Of a stretch of 64,000 nucleotides of DNA, positions 43,724 through 51,970 are shown piece by piece. A model generated the notes under the pieces. It saw nothing but the letters and a program-made list of their open reading frames with translations, did not search any database and was not told the DNA's origin. The position numbers and the translations under genes are program-made. Numbering within the stretch: position 1 is the first letter of the stretch; each line of letters starts with the position of its first letter. Source of the stretch: Porticoccus sp041395745 (GTDB lineage: Bacteria > Pseudomonadota > Gammaproteobacteria > Pseudomonadales > Porticoccaceae). The stretch is from contig JAWKZV010000001.1 in NCBI GenBank assembly GCA_041395745.1, forward strand, positions 682,001 through 746,000, written 5' to 3'.

Positions 43724-44581
43724 ATGAACCCTGAAAATTATCCCGTCCAGGGGGCGGGTCTGGGTTTGAGGCGGGCTCTGATGAGCCCGCTGTCTTCTGT
43801 GACCACTGACCAGATCAGTTTCATGGAAGTGGCCCCGGAAAACTGGATTCGCGTCGGCGGTCGGCTCGGTCAGCAATTTCGGACCTTTACCGAACGTTTC
43901 CCTTTTGTCTGTCACGGTCTTTCCCTATCCATTGGTTCTCCTGCGCCACTGGATATGGAATTGCTGGGCAGTATCAGGACATTCCTGAAAGAACACCAGA
44001 TACGCTGTTACAGCGAACACCTGAGTTATTGCAGTGATGACGGGCATCTCTACGATCTGATGCCGATTCCTTTCACAGAAGAGGCGGTTCACTACGTGGC
44101 GGAACGCATTCGTCGAGTGCAGGATTTTCTCGGTCAACGCATCGCCATGGAAAATGTCTCTTACTATGCCGCTCCCCAGCAGGAGATGAGTGAAATCGAC
44201 TTCATCAACGCTGTACTCTCAGAAGCGGATTGTGACCTGTTGCTTGATGTGAACAATATTTACGTCAACAGTATCAACCATCGCTACGACCCCGAGCAGT
44301 TTCTGCGCCAGCTCCCGGGCGAGCGGGTGGTGTATGTGCATGTGGCGGGCCACTATGAAGAGGCAGAAGATCTGCGCGTGGATACTCACGGCAGTGACGT
44401 GATTGATCCCGTGTGGCAGTTGCTGGCTAAGAGTTACGAATTCTTCGGTGTGATGCCGACTCTGCTGGAACGCGATTTCAATCTGCCACCGGTGTCAGCC
44501 TTACTGTCTGAAGTGGGTTGTATCCGCCAATTGCAGCATGCCTCCGAGACTGCACGACGCAGTGAGGTTTCCCATGTCTGA
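43724..44581 (+). CDS. hvfB: HvfB: DUF692 multi-iron RiPP-modifying enzyme
   Basis: A 285-residue DUF692 (MbnB/TglH/HvfB superfamily) TIM-barrel oxidase that uses two or three irons to modify Cys in a RiPP precursor. Ligand regions are seen: SEHLSYCS, AMENVSYYA, DVNNIYVN, VHVAGHYEEAE and VDTHGSDVIDP. The start is 20 bases after hvfA. It overlaps the partner gene by 8 bases (ATGTCTGA). Confidence 0.93.
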   Translation: MNPENYPVQGAGLGLRRALMSPLSSVTTDQISFMEVAPENWIRVGGRLGQQFRTFTERFPFVCHGLSLSIGSPAPLDMELLGSIRTFLKEHQIRCYSEHLSYCSDDGHLYDLMPIPFTEEAVHYVAERIRRVQDFLGQRIAMENVSYYAAPQQEMSEIDFINAVLSEADCDLLLDVNNIYVNSINHRYDPEQFLRQLPGERVVYVHVAGHYEEAEDLRVDTHGSDVIDPVWQLLAKSYEFFGVMPTLLERDFNLPPVSALLSEVGCIRQLQHASETARRSEVSHV

Positions 44582-45332
44582 TTTAAGTGGTCGAGATTTT
44601 CAGCAGGCCCAGTATGAGTTCGCAGCCCACCTTCGCAATCCCGACCGCAATGCGTCACCACCCGGTCTTGAAGATCGTCGCCTGAAGATCTATCGGGAGC
44701 TGATCTATAACAATATTGAATCCTTTCTCTCCAGTGGTTTCCCGATCCTGCGCAGTTTGATTGACGACAAACGCTGGCATGAAATCGCCCGGGACTTTGT
44801 GGAACGCCATCAAAGTCACACCCCGTACTTTCTGGAAATAAGCCAGGAGTTTCTCAAGTACCTACAGGATGAGTTCCAGCCGCTGGCCGGGGATGTGCCT
44901 TTTTTCCTGGAACTGGCTCATTACGAGTGGGTGGAGCTGGCCCTGGATGTGGCGGAACAGGCGATCGAGCAACCAGCGGACTACGATGCTGATGTGCTCC
45001 AAATAGAGTTGCAGGTTTCACCATTGGCCTGGCGACTGTCCTACCAATACCCGGTTCACCGCATAGGTCACGAATTCCAGCCCGCCAGCCCTCCGGATGT
45101 ACCCACTTTTCTGGTGGTTTACCGCAACCGTGAGCATCAGGTGAAATTCCTCGAAGCCAATGCTGTGACGGTACAGCTGTTGCAATTGTTGGAAGAGCAG
45201 CCGCAAACAGGCGAAGTGGCCTTGCTTGAACTGGCCCAGCTGCTTGGGTATGCCGATCCACAACCTCTGTTGCAACATGGTCGTGAGTTGCTAGAGCGCT
45301 TGTTGCAATTGGATATTGTGGTTACAGCCTAG
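44574..45332 (+). CDS. hvfC: HvfC: DUF2063 partner of the DUF692 enzyme
   Basis: A 252-residue protein with an N-terminal DUF2063 domain (FQQAQYEFAAHLRNP ... RLKIYRELIYNNIESFLSSGFPILRSLI) and a C-terminal helical region. In this family it binds the precursor and is needed for the DUF692 enzyme to act. The ATG at 44574 has GTGAGG upstream; a longer frame to 44538 has no support. A bidirectional terminator follows. Confidence 0.93.
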   Translation: MSDLSGRDFQQAQYEFAAHLRNPDRNASPPGLEDRRLKIYRELIYNNIESFLSSGFPILRSLIDDKRWHEIARDFVERHQSHTPYFLEISQEFLKYLQDEFQPLAGDVPFFLELAHYEWVELALDVAEQAIEQPADYDADVLQIELQVSPLAWRLSYQYPVHRIGHEFQPASPPDVPTFLVVYRNREHQVKFLEANAVTVQLLQLLEEQPQTGEVALLELAQLLGYADPQPLLQHGRELLERLLQLDIVVTA

Positions 45333-45366
45333 AAGGAACTGCTAGAAAACGACTGATCTGATATGA

Positions 45367-45392
45367 AAAAAGCGGCCCAAAGGCCGCTTTTT
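45367..45392. terminator. Bidirectional terminator between hvfC and porin
   Basis: AAAAAGCGGCC (45367-45377) pairs perfectly with GGCCGCTTTTT (45382-45392) around CAAA. It has A/T tracts on both sides, so it can end both hvfC and the convergent porin transcript. Confidence 0.92.
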
Positions 45393-45433
45393 GATATGAG
45401 CCGGGGTGAGGCCGGCTCATACAGGGGGAGGTA

Positions 45434-46675
45434 TTAGAACTTGGTTTCGATGTCCAGTTGCAGACGATCGTAATCAATTTCGTCACCTTTGGAGAAGTCA
45501 CCGTATTCGTTGTTGAAGTAGGTGGCCACCAGCTTGGTGTTTTTGCTCAGGCCAACAGCGGCACTCAGTTTGTGACCTTTCACATCGGTGCCGCCACCGC
45601 CGAAGTCGGAGTCAGACAATGTACCGTAAACCGCATCTGCTTCCAGATCTTCGTACATGTAGCCAATTTCCCAGTCGCCCTTGTTCTTGGCTTTGCCAAG
45701 TTTGAAGCCAGCGGCATAACCGGTGTCTTCATCAGCATCACTGTCGGTGTTGGTCACATAGTCAGCAAAGAATGTTGTGGGAATGCCGGCAAGTTTGGTG
45801 TTCAGCTCAACAAAAACCTGGGCCATATCGTAGTCAATTGCATGATTTCCGCTCGCATCCAGACTATTTCCAAAGTTCTTTCCTGCGCCGAGAATCGGAG
45901 CGAGTCCTTCCGTCGGGATATGGTAGTAGCTGGCACCAGTAACTACTTGCAGGTTGTCAGTCAGGTTGCCGCGGAAGCCCAACTGAGCACCAAACATCTC
46001 TGTGTCATCAGCATCATTACCACTTAGCCCTTCATTTTTCGGTTTCTGTTCGCTATTCAGGAAGTGATAGGCGCCGATTGCCCAGATTATGCCATTGTCG
46101 TAGGACATGTGAGCGCCTTCAGGACGGTAGTCGCCATCCCAGATCATGCCGTCTTTGGCCGGTTGGTAAAAAGGATTGGCTGTTTTACCTGCTACCAGGT
46201 GGGTATCTTGGGCAAAATTCCAGTCAATCCAGGCCATATCCAGGTTGATTCCCTTGGAGCTGCCGCCGCCACCCAGAGTCTGGTTGGAGGAAACCGGGTC
46301 ATCGCTGCCGCTGGCCAGGAATACGCCACCGGAAACGTCATCAGCGATTTGGGCAGTCAGGCCGATACGGGCACGGATACGGTTGCGACGCTGGTCATCA
46401 TTTTTGGTGTCATTATCAATTTCTTCATAACGGTAACGGACGTCACCGGACCACTGAATGGTATCGGCCCAGGTTTTGGCCGGTTTGGCAGTGGCAACAA
46501 CCTGGTCAGTTTTGGCTTCCATTTCCTCAATGCGCTGGGACAGGGCGAGTACGTATTTCTTCAGGTCCTGAACATTGGCCTGCTCGATTTCGGCAGCGCT
46601 GGGAGTAGCGGCAGCCATAACCAGAGGGCTTGCAGTGAGGGCGCTAACAGCTAAGCAAATTGCAGTACGTTTCAT
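45434..46675 (-). CDS. Putative outer membrane porin
   Basis: A 413-residue beta-barrel protein. It has a signal peptide (MKRTAICLAVSALTASPLVMA), then a short coiled-coil stretch (DLKKYVLALSQRIEEMEA), then many alternating strands rich in Gly, Asp and aromatics, ending in Phe (LDIETKF) as required for BAM assembly. The layout matches the 'putative porin' family (Porin_5). A GGAG box precedes the ATG. Substrate unknown. Confidence 0.9.
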   Translation of the reverse strand: MKRTAICLAVSALTASPLVMAAATPSAAEIEQANVQDLKKYVLALSQRIEEMEAKTDQVVATAKPAKTWADTIQWSGDVRYRYEEIDNDTKNDDQRRNRIRARIGLTAQIADDVSGGVFLASGSDDPVSSNQTLGGGGSSKGINLDMAWIDWNFAQDTHLVAGKTANPFYQPAKDGMIWDGDYRPEGAHMSYDNGIIWAIGAYHFLNSEQKPKNEGLSGNDADDTEMFGAQLGFRGNLTDNLQVVTGASYYHIPTEGLAPILGAGKNFGNSLDASGNHAIDYDMAQVFVELNTKLAGIPTTFFADYVTNTDSDADEDTGYAAGFKLGKAKNKGDWEIGYMYEDLEADAVYGTLSDSDFGGGGTDVKGHKLSAAVGLSKNTKLVATYFNNEYGDFSKGDEIDYDRLQLDIETKF

Positions 46676-46947
46676 ATTGTCAACTCCAATCCTTAATAGG
46701 GCGTTGTGAGTAAATGTCTGGCCTTATAGCTGGCCATTCAGGCTCAATGGACCGTCCCATTCAAACCATGTGGGGCATTCTCTGGGATATATGTGTCAGT
46801 TTTATGACGTTGCTGTCATGTTGGTGATGCAGTTCAATCGGGATCTGATAACGATGTTTGAAGAGGTAGGCGGTATACCTGGCCTTGTTGAATGTGTAAA
46901 ATCAGCGAATTTTCAGCTATGAGAATAATGTAAAAAGGGAATCCCCA

Positions 46948-47649
46948 ATGAAAAAGATAACTCTGCTGCTTGCTGGATTTTTGCTGTCGGGCCAGGTTTT
47001 GGCCGAGTCTGCACGGAACAATGAGGATCCGTGGGAAGGTTTCAATCGTAAGGTCTTCGCCTTTAACGAGAAGGTGGATACCTATGCACTAAAGCCGGCT
47101 GCCAAAGGTTACAAGGCGATTACGCCTGACCCGGTAGAGCGCGGCATCAGCAGGATGTTTGCCAACGTCGGTGAGGTGGTCAATATCCTCAACGACGTGC
47201 TTCAGGGTAAATTCAAACAGGCTGGTAACGATACCGGCCGCCTGGTGATCAACACCACCATAGGTCTGGTGGGCTTTTTCGACGTGGCTGATGATTTTGG
47301 CCTGCCGAAAAACGAAGGTGAAGATTTTGGCCAAACTCTGGGGTATTGGGGTGTCGACTCCGGCCCCTATGTGGTAATTCCGTTCTTTGGTCCCAGCACC
47401 GTGCGTGATGCTCCCTCTCGTGTGGTGGATCGCCTGGTGAATCCGATCAATGAAATTGATCATGTGCCTACTCGCAATACCATTTATGGATTCGAGGTTC
47501 TGTCTACCCGTGCTGATCTGCTGGAAGCTGAAAAGTTTATTCGTGGCGACCGCTATTCATTCATCCGCGATGCCTATCTGCAACGTCGTAAGTTCCTGAT
47601 GAGTGATGGCCGGGTTGCTGACGATTTCGGCGATTACGAGGATTTCTAA
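46948..47649 (+). CDS. mlaA: MlaA/VacJ-family protein, apparently non-lipidated
   Basis: A 233-residue MlaA family protein, which removes misplaced phospholipids from the outer membrane outer leaflet and passes them to MlaC. DPWEGFNRKVFAFNEKVD, GDTGR-type helix pairs, DFGQTLGYWGVDSGPYVVIPFFGPSTVRD and the C-terminal LEAEKFIRGD are typical. The signal peptide ends SGQVLA-ES with no lipobox Cys, unlike E. coli MlaA but as in some Pseudomonas homologues. AAGGGAA precedes the ATG. Confidence 0.93.
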   Translation: MKKITLLLAGFLLSGQVLAESARNNEDPWEGFNRKVFAFNEKVDTYALKPAAKGYKAITPDPVERGISRMFANVGEVVNILNDVLQGKFKQAGNDTGRLVINTTIGLVGFFDVADDFGLPKNEGEDFGQTLGYWGVDSGPYVVIPFFGPSTVRDAPSRVVDRLVNPINEIDHVPTRNTIYGFEVLSTRADLLEAEKFIRGDRYSFIRDAYLQRRKFLMSDGRVADDFGDYEDF

Positions 47650-47733
47650 TCCGATTCTCAGCCGGGCCATTTGTCTATGTGTCGTTGAGCCTTCAGGTGC
47701 TGTTGGCACATTGAAAGCAGTCCTGGTTATGTT

Positions 47734-48909
47734 ATGAAAATGAACGGCAAACTGTTTATTGTTGCCGAAAACGGAGATCAGTGCAGCGAGCTGGAGCGAT
47801 ATCTGGCCAGTACCGAATGGTGCGTGTCCTGCATCGACAATCCTGCTACTGCGATAGAAGCCATCAAGGTCGATCACCCCGGTGTTGTGGTGATCGACCT
47901 TCCTTTTTCCAGTGTCCGCGACCAACTGATAGAGTTGGCTTCTCAGGACCTGGACGTCGCCTATGTCGTCCTCGTACCTGAGTGTGATCCCCGCCAGGTT
48001 GCCGCGCTTTTTCACAAGAATGTATCCGATGTGGTGGTCAAACCCTTTACTGGTGAGCGTTTTCGCGAAGCCGTGCAGAGGGCATTTAACTGCAAGTCGT
48101 TGATGCTGCAAAACCGTCTATATCGGGAACAACTGGAAAAGGCGAACCGGGAGCTGGAGGAAAGCCTGCGGATTCTGGAAGTGGATCAGATGGCCGGTCG
48201 CCAAGTCCAGTCCAGCCTGCTGCCTGTAACTCCGCTGCACCATGGCGAGTATGAGATTGCTCACCGGATTGTGCCGTCACTGTTTCTGAGTGGCGATTTT
48301 GTTGGCTACAACGTGATCTTCGACCGCTACATGGTGTTCTATGTGGCCGATGTTTCAGGTCATGGTGCATCTTCGGCATTCCTGACGGTCTTGCTCAAAT
48401 TTATTCTTAATCGTATTCTCCGTCGCCACATTACCCGTAATGACCTGGCTGCGATGGCTAAGGCTCCTGAAGGGTTTATCGAACACATCAATCGTCAGAT
48501 CATGGCGTTGGGGCTGGACAAGCACCTGACCATGTTATCCGGGTCTATCGATATGGATCGCAATATTCTGCGTTATTCAGTAGCCGCCCATATGCCGACC
48601 CCGGTATTTGTGAGCAATGGTGATGTGCGATCCCTGCCAGGAAAAGGCAAGCCGGTGGGTATCTTTCCAAATGCCACCTGGGAAGTGCAGGAAATTGCCT
48701 TGCCTGAAAAGTTTGCTATGGTTGTTATGTCTGATGGTGTACTGGAGTTCCTGCCCGGAAACTCTTATCGGGAGAAAGAGCAGTACATTGCAGACACTGT
48801 CGCCCACTCGGATACCTCCATTGAGAGTATTTGTGAGGGGCTGGGTATCAACAGGGTCAAGGATGCACCTGATGATGTCACTGTGCTGACAATTCGCAGG
48901 GGGTATTAA
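47734..48909 (+). CDS. Response regulator with SpoIIE-type PP2C phosphatase
   Basis: A 391-residue signalling protein. Residues 1-125 form a receiver-like domain, then a coiled coil (REQLEKANRELEESLRILE), then a SpoIIE/RsbU phosphatase domain with SGDFVGY, ADVSGHGASSAF, MSDGVLEF and DDVTVL (metal-binding Asp residues). The receiver keeps a candidate Asp (VVIDLP) and Lys (VVKPF) but the acidic pair near residues 9-12 reads VAEN. It likely dephosphorylates the STAS protein encoded next, as in HsbR/HsbA-like partner switches. Confidence 0.9.
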   Translation: MKMNGKLFIVAENGDQCSELERYLASTEWCVSCIDNPATAIEAIKVDHPGVVVIDLPFSSVRDQLIELASQDLDVAYVVLVPECDPRQVAALFHKNVSDVVVKPFTGERFREAVQRAFNCKSLMLQNRLYREQLEKANRELEESLRILEVDQMAGRQVQSSLLPVTPLHHGEYEIAHRIVPSLFLSGDFVGYNVIFDRYMVFYVADVSGHGASSAFLTVLLKFILNRILRRHITRNDLAAMAKAPEGFIEHINRQIMALGLDKHLTMLSGSIDMDRNILRYSVAAHMPTPVFVSNGDVRSLPGKGKPVGIFPNATWEVQEIALPEKFAMVVMSDGVLEFLPGNSYREKEQYIADTVAHSDTSIESICEGLGINRVKDAPDDVTVLTIRRGY

Positions 48910-48910
48910 G

Positions 48911-49396
48911 TTGCAACCCGGCAAGATCCTTGTTTCACATCACGACGAAGTCTACCTGATCAAGTTGGTAGGGGATGTGAGGGTCACCCTCTGTACATCC
49001 CTGAACAATTATATTGAGGCAATATTCAAGGATGCTCATGTCAGTGAAGTTGTGACCGACATGATGGATACCGAAGCGGTGGATAGCACTACCTTGGGCC
49101 TGTTAGCCAAGCTAGGGCTCTACTGTGAAGATAATTACGGCATCAAACCCACAGTGTTCTGCAATGATGAGAGTATCTATCAGGTGCTGGAAGTGATGGG
49201 GCTGGATGAAGTTTTCGATATCATTCAGGGAGCCCATGAGGACAGGGAAAACTACGAAGAGTTGGCCAACATCGAGTCCGGGGTGGAAGAGATCCGCGAC
49301 CGTGTACTCGAGGCCCACCGCCTTCTTTCCCTGCTCAATGACCACAATCGCAGGGAATTCGTGGACCTGATTCACGCACTCGAGCAGGGCAGCTGA
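48911..49396 (+). CDS. STAS-domain anti-sigma factor antagonist
   Basis: A 161-residue protein. A STAS domain (about 1-105) has DTEAVDSTTLGLLAKLG, where the Ser/Thr pair is the usual phosphorylation site; a helical C-terminal extension follows (EEIRDRVLEAHRLLSLL). It starts with TTG one base after the phosphatase gene, AGGGGG upstream, so they are coupled. It would be the target of the phosphatase in a partner-switch controlling an anti-sigma factor encoded elsewhere. The order beside mlaA and tal matches Pseudomonas. Confidence 0.88.
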   Translation: MQPGKILVSHHDEVYLIKLVGDVRVTLCTSLNNYIEAIFKDAHVSEVVTDMMDTEAVDSTTLGLLAKLGLYCEDNYGIKPTVFCNDESIYQVLEVMGLDEVFDIIQGAHEDRENYEELANIESGVEEIRDRVLEAHRLLSLLNDHNRREFVDLIHALEQGS

Positions 49397-49408
49397 CAAA
49401 CTGCCCTG
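49385..49408 (+). terminator. Possible terminator at end of STAS gene
   Basis: CAGGGCAG pairs with CTGCCCTG (8 bp, 8-base loop) and overlaps the STAS stop codon. It is followed by ATAAAAACTGTTCT, A-rich rather than T-rich on this strand; on the minus strand it would serve the convergent terB-side transcript. Confidence 0.4.
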
Positions 49409-49420
49409 ATAAAAACTGTT

Positions 49421-49873
49421 CTAGACGGCCCGGCCCATAGCCCGCTGTTTCGCCTGAATGAAATCCTTGTGAGAGACGTAGAGCAGTTCGGCAATCTGCC
49501 GGATTAATCCCTCCTCGTACTTGTCCAGTTGCTCATCCGCAAAGGCTACTCGCCACAGGTTTTCGATCAGGACGGTCTTGGCTCTGGCGTCGTAGTGATC
49601 GTTGATCAAGCGGGTGAACTGGTAAAGAGATGTGGCTTGGGTTACCTCAGATTTTGCCATGCGCACCAGTTCCTCCACATCTTCACCGCTGAGCTGAAAT
49701 TGATCGAGGAGAAGGGCGCTGATTTTCTCCACCTCCATTTCATCCAGGTGACGATCTACCACCATGATTTCCACCATCAATGCGGCGGCGGCGAGGCGTA
49801 ACTGCTGATCACTGGCTTCCTGCTGCTCTGGTGCCAGTTGTGTGGCGAAAAATCTGCGAATCTTGTCAATCAA
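49421..49873 (-). CDS. TerB-like domain protein
   Basis: A 150-residue helical protein of the TerB superfamily (metal-binding, acidic loops): AAALMVEIMVVDRHLDEMEVEKI and LWRVAFADEQLDKYEEGLIRQIAELL each carry the D-x-E pattern. It resembles the stand-alone TerB proteins of gammaproteobacteria, not a tellurite operon. The start is TTG, overlapping the tal stop by four bases, with GGAGG upstream, so it is co-translated with tal. Confidence 0.85.
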   Translation of the reverse strand: MIDKIRRFFATQLAPEQQEASDQQLRLAAAALMVEIMVVDRHLDEMEVEKISALLLDQFQLSGEDVEELVRMAKSEVTQATSLYQFTRLINDHYDARAKTVLIENLWRVAFADEQLDKYEEGLIRQIAELLYVSHKDFIQAKQRAMGRAV

Positions 49874-50820
49874 CCGGCTGCCTCCTGCAATAATGTTTCC
49901 AGCTTGATCTGATCTGCAACGAAGTTGCGGATTCCCTCTGCCAGCTTTTCCGTCGCCATGGCGTTGGCATTCATACGGTAGCGAAAAGAAGATTCGCCGC
50001 CAACCAGATAATCGATCCGCTCCCCGGAGTTTTCCGGGTGTAGGCTACGAGGTAATTCGCTGTTATCAGAGTGGAGTTCCTCCAACAGCTGGGGGCTGAT
50101 CGTTAGCCTGTCGCAACCGGACAATGCCTCTATTTCGCCAGTATTGCGAAAACTGGCTCCCATCACGATGGTGTCGTAACCGCGCTGCTTGTAGTAGTTG
50201 TAGATGCTGCGGACGGAAACAACACCCGGATCTTCGTGGGGCAGGTATTCCGGTTGACCACCGTTGGCTTTGTGCCAATCGAGGATGCGCCCGACAAAAG
50301 GTGAAATCAGAAAAGCTCCAGCGTCCGCGGCAGCTGCCGCCTGATCAAAACTGAACAGCAGTGTCAGGTTGCACTGAATACCGTTTTTCTCCAGTATTTC
50401 CGCCGCGCGAATGCCTTCCCATGTCGAGGCGATTTTCAACAGGATGCGGTCGCTGTCGATGCCTGCAGATTGGTACTTTTCCACCAGCGCCATTCCTCGG
50501 CGGACGGTGGCATCTGTGTCGAATGAGAGCCGCGCGTCGATCTCGGTGGAAACACGACCGGGAATGACTTCCAGAATTTCACGGCCAATACCTACAGCCA
50601 GTTCGTCCATACATTCCGGTAACCAGTCACTGGTGCGTGACCGAGCATTGGTGATACTGCGCTCCAGGAGAGGGCGATAGTGGGGTAGGGAGGCTGCTTT
50701 CAGCAGTAACGACGGATTGGTGGTGGCATCGACGGGCTGATACTGTTTGATGGCTTCAATGTCGCCGGTATCCGCGACGACCACGGTCATGGCGCGCAAT
50801 TGATCCAGTTTGCTGGGCAT
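49870..50820 (-). CDS. tal: Transaldolase
   Basis: A 316-residue class I transaldolase of the pentose phosphate pathway. The N-terminus KLDQLRAMTVVVADTGD and YQPVDATTNPSLLLKAA match TalB; the Schiff-base Lys is in RILLKIASTWEGI; CNLTLLFSFDQA follows. The ATG at 50820 (MPSKLDQL) aligns with homologues and has AAGAG seven bases upstream; an ATG two codons earlier is also possible. It lies between dusA and terB. Confidence 0.95.
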   Translation of the reverse strand: MPSKLDQLRAMTVVVADTGDIEAIKQYQPVDATTNPSLLLKAASLPHYRPLLERSITNARSRTSDWLPECMDELAVGIGREILEVIPGRVSTEIDARLSFDTDATVRRGMALVEKYQSAGIDSDRILLKIASTWEGIRAAEILEKNGIQCNLTLLFSFDQAAAAADAGAFLISPFVGRILDWHKANGGQPEYLPHEDPGVVSVRSIYNYYKQRGYDTIVMGASFRNTGEIEALSGCDRLTISPQLLEELHSDNSELPRSLHPENSGERIDYLVGGESSFRYRMNANAMATEKLAEGIRNFVADQIKLETLLQEAAG

Positions 50821-50822
50821 GT

Positions 50823-51827
50823 TCATACTCTTGTGTCGTTGAGTGTTTTTAGAGCCTGATGTAATACATCGGTTCCCGCTTTTGGGCGGTGCGCATTCTC
50901 GCTGATGTACCGGCGAAACCGTCTGGCACCTGGGACTCCCTGATAGAGGCCCAGAATGTGACGGCTCATCTGCCCGAGTTTTATCCCTTGGGCTAATTGT
51001 TCTGCCACGAATTCAGCAAATTCAGTGAGTACTGCTTCCCTTGATGGCGCCGGCGTGTCCCGGCCAAAGATCTGCTGATCAACCGCAGAGAGGAGGTAGG
51101 GGTTGTGGTAGGCCTCTCGGCCCATCATAACTCCGTCCACGTATTGCAGGTGTTCCAGCGTTTCATCGACTGTAGTTACGCCCCCATTGATGATGATTTC
51201 CAGGTGAGGAAAGTCTGATTTCAGGCGGTAGACTGACTGGTAATCTAGGGGAGGGATTTCGCGATTCTGTTTTGGGCTTAATCCTTTTAACCAGGCCTTG
51301 CGGGCATGAACGATGAAGGTCTGGCAGCCAGCTTCATCAAGTGTCCCGACAAAATCCACCAAAAACTGGTAGCTTTCCTGCTCATCCACACCAATACGGT
51401 GCTTGATGGTGACAGGCAGATCGGTTGCAGCCCGCATGGCTTGAAAACAATCGGCAACCCGTTGCGCATCTTTCATCAGAATCGCGCCGAACATCCCGGA
51501 CTGTACGCGATCACTTGGGCAGCCACAGTTGAGATTGATTTCGTCATAGTCGTAATAGGCAGCCAACCGGGTAGCGGTAGCTAGTTCAGCGGGATCGCTG
51601 CCCCCCAGCTGCAATGCAATGGGGTGCTCTAGTGAATTGAATTCCAGGTGTCGTTGAGCGTCCCCGTGAACCAGCGCCGCGCTGGTGACCATTTCGGTAT
51701 AAAGCAGGGTGTCTCGGCTCAACAGTCGATGAAAGTATCGGCAAAATCGGTCCGTATATTCCATCATCGGGGCAACGGAAAAACGGCGGTCAAGAGTAAC
51801 GCCGGGTGGCTTTTGAAAGTCTGGCAT
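50823..51827 (-). CDS. dusA: tRNA-dihydrouridine synthase A
   Basis: A 334-residue FMN enzyme reducing uridine (U20/U20a) in tRNA D-loops. RFSVAPMMEYTDRFCRYFHRL, LQLGGSDP, EINLNCGCPSDRVQSGMFGA with the catalytic Cys, KHRIGVDEQESY and HARKAWLKGLSPKQNREIPPL are DusA hallmarks. The ATG at 51827 is chosen by homology; no good ribosome box is seen and the frame is open upstream. Almost abuts tal. Confidence 0.95.
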   Translation of the reverse strand: MPDFQKPPGVTLDRRFSVAPMMEYTDRFCRYFHRLLSRDTLLYTEMVTSAALVHGDAQRHLEFNSLEHPIALQLGGSDPAELATATRLAAYYDYDEINLNCGCPSDRVQSGMFGAILMKDAQRVADCFQAMRAATDLPVTIKHRIGVDEQESYQFLVDFVGTLDEAGCQTFIVHARKAWLKGLSPKQNREIPPLDYQSVYRLKSDFPHLEIIINGGVTTVDETLEHLQYVDGVMMGREAYHNPYLLSAVDQQIFGRDTPAPSREAVLTEFAEFVAEQLAQGIKLGQMSRHILGLYQGVPGARRFRRYISENAHRPKAGTDVLHQALKTLNDTRV

Positions 51828-51970
51828 GGAGGTCAGAATGAGCTGTTGTCTGCAAAAACGTGGATTATATCGATAAATGCCAATAAAAGATTTGTTATCG
51901 ATTGGGTGTCTTGAAACAGCGTGATAGGATGCGGCCATCCTATAATTTCATTGACTTAGCTGAAAACGTT

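Noticed and set aside
45458..46654. Two plus-strand open frames of 189 and 196 codons
   Set aside because: Antisense to the porin, which has a signal peptide and C-terminal Phe.
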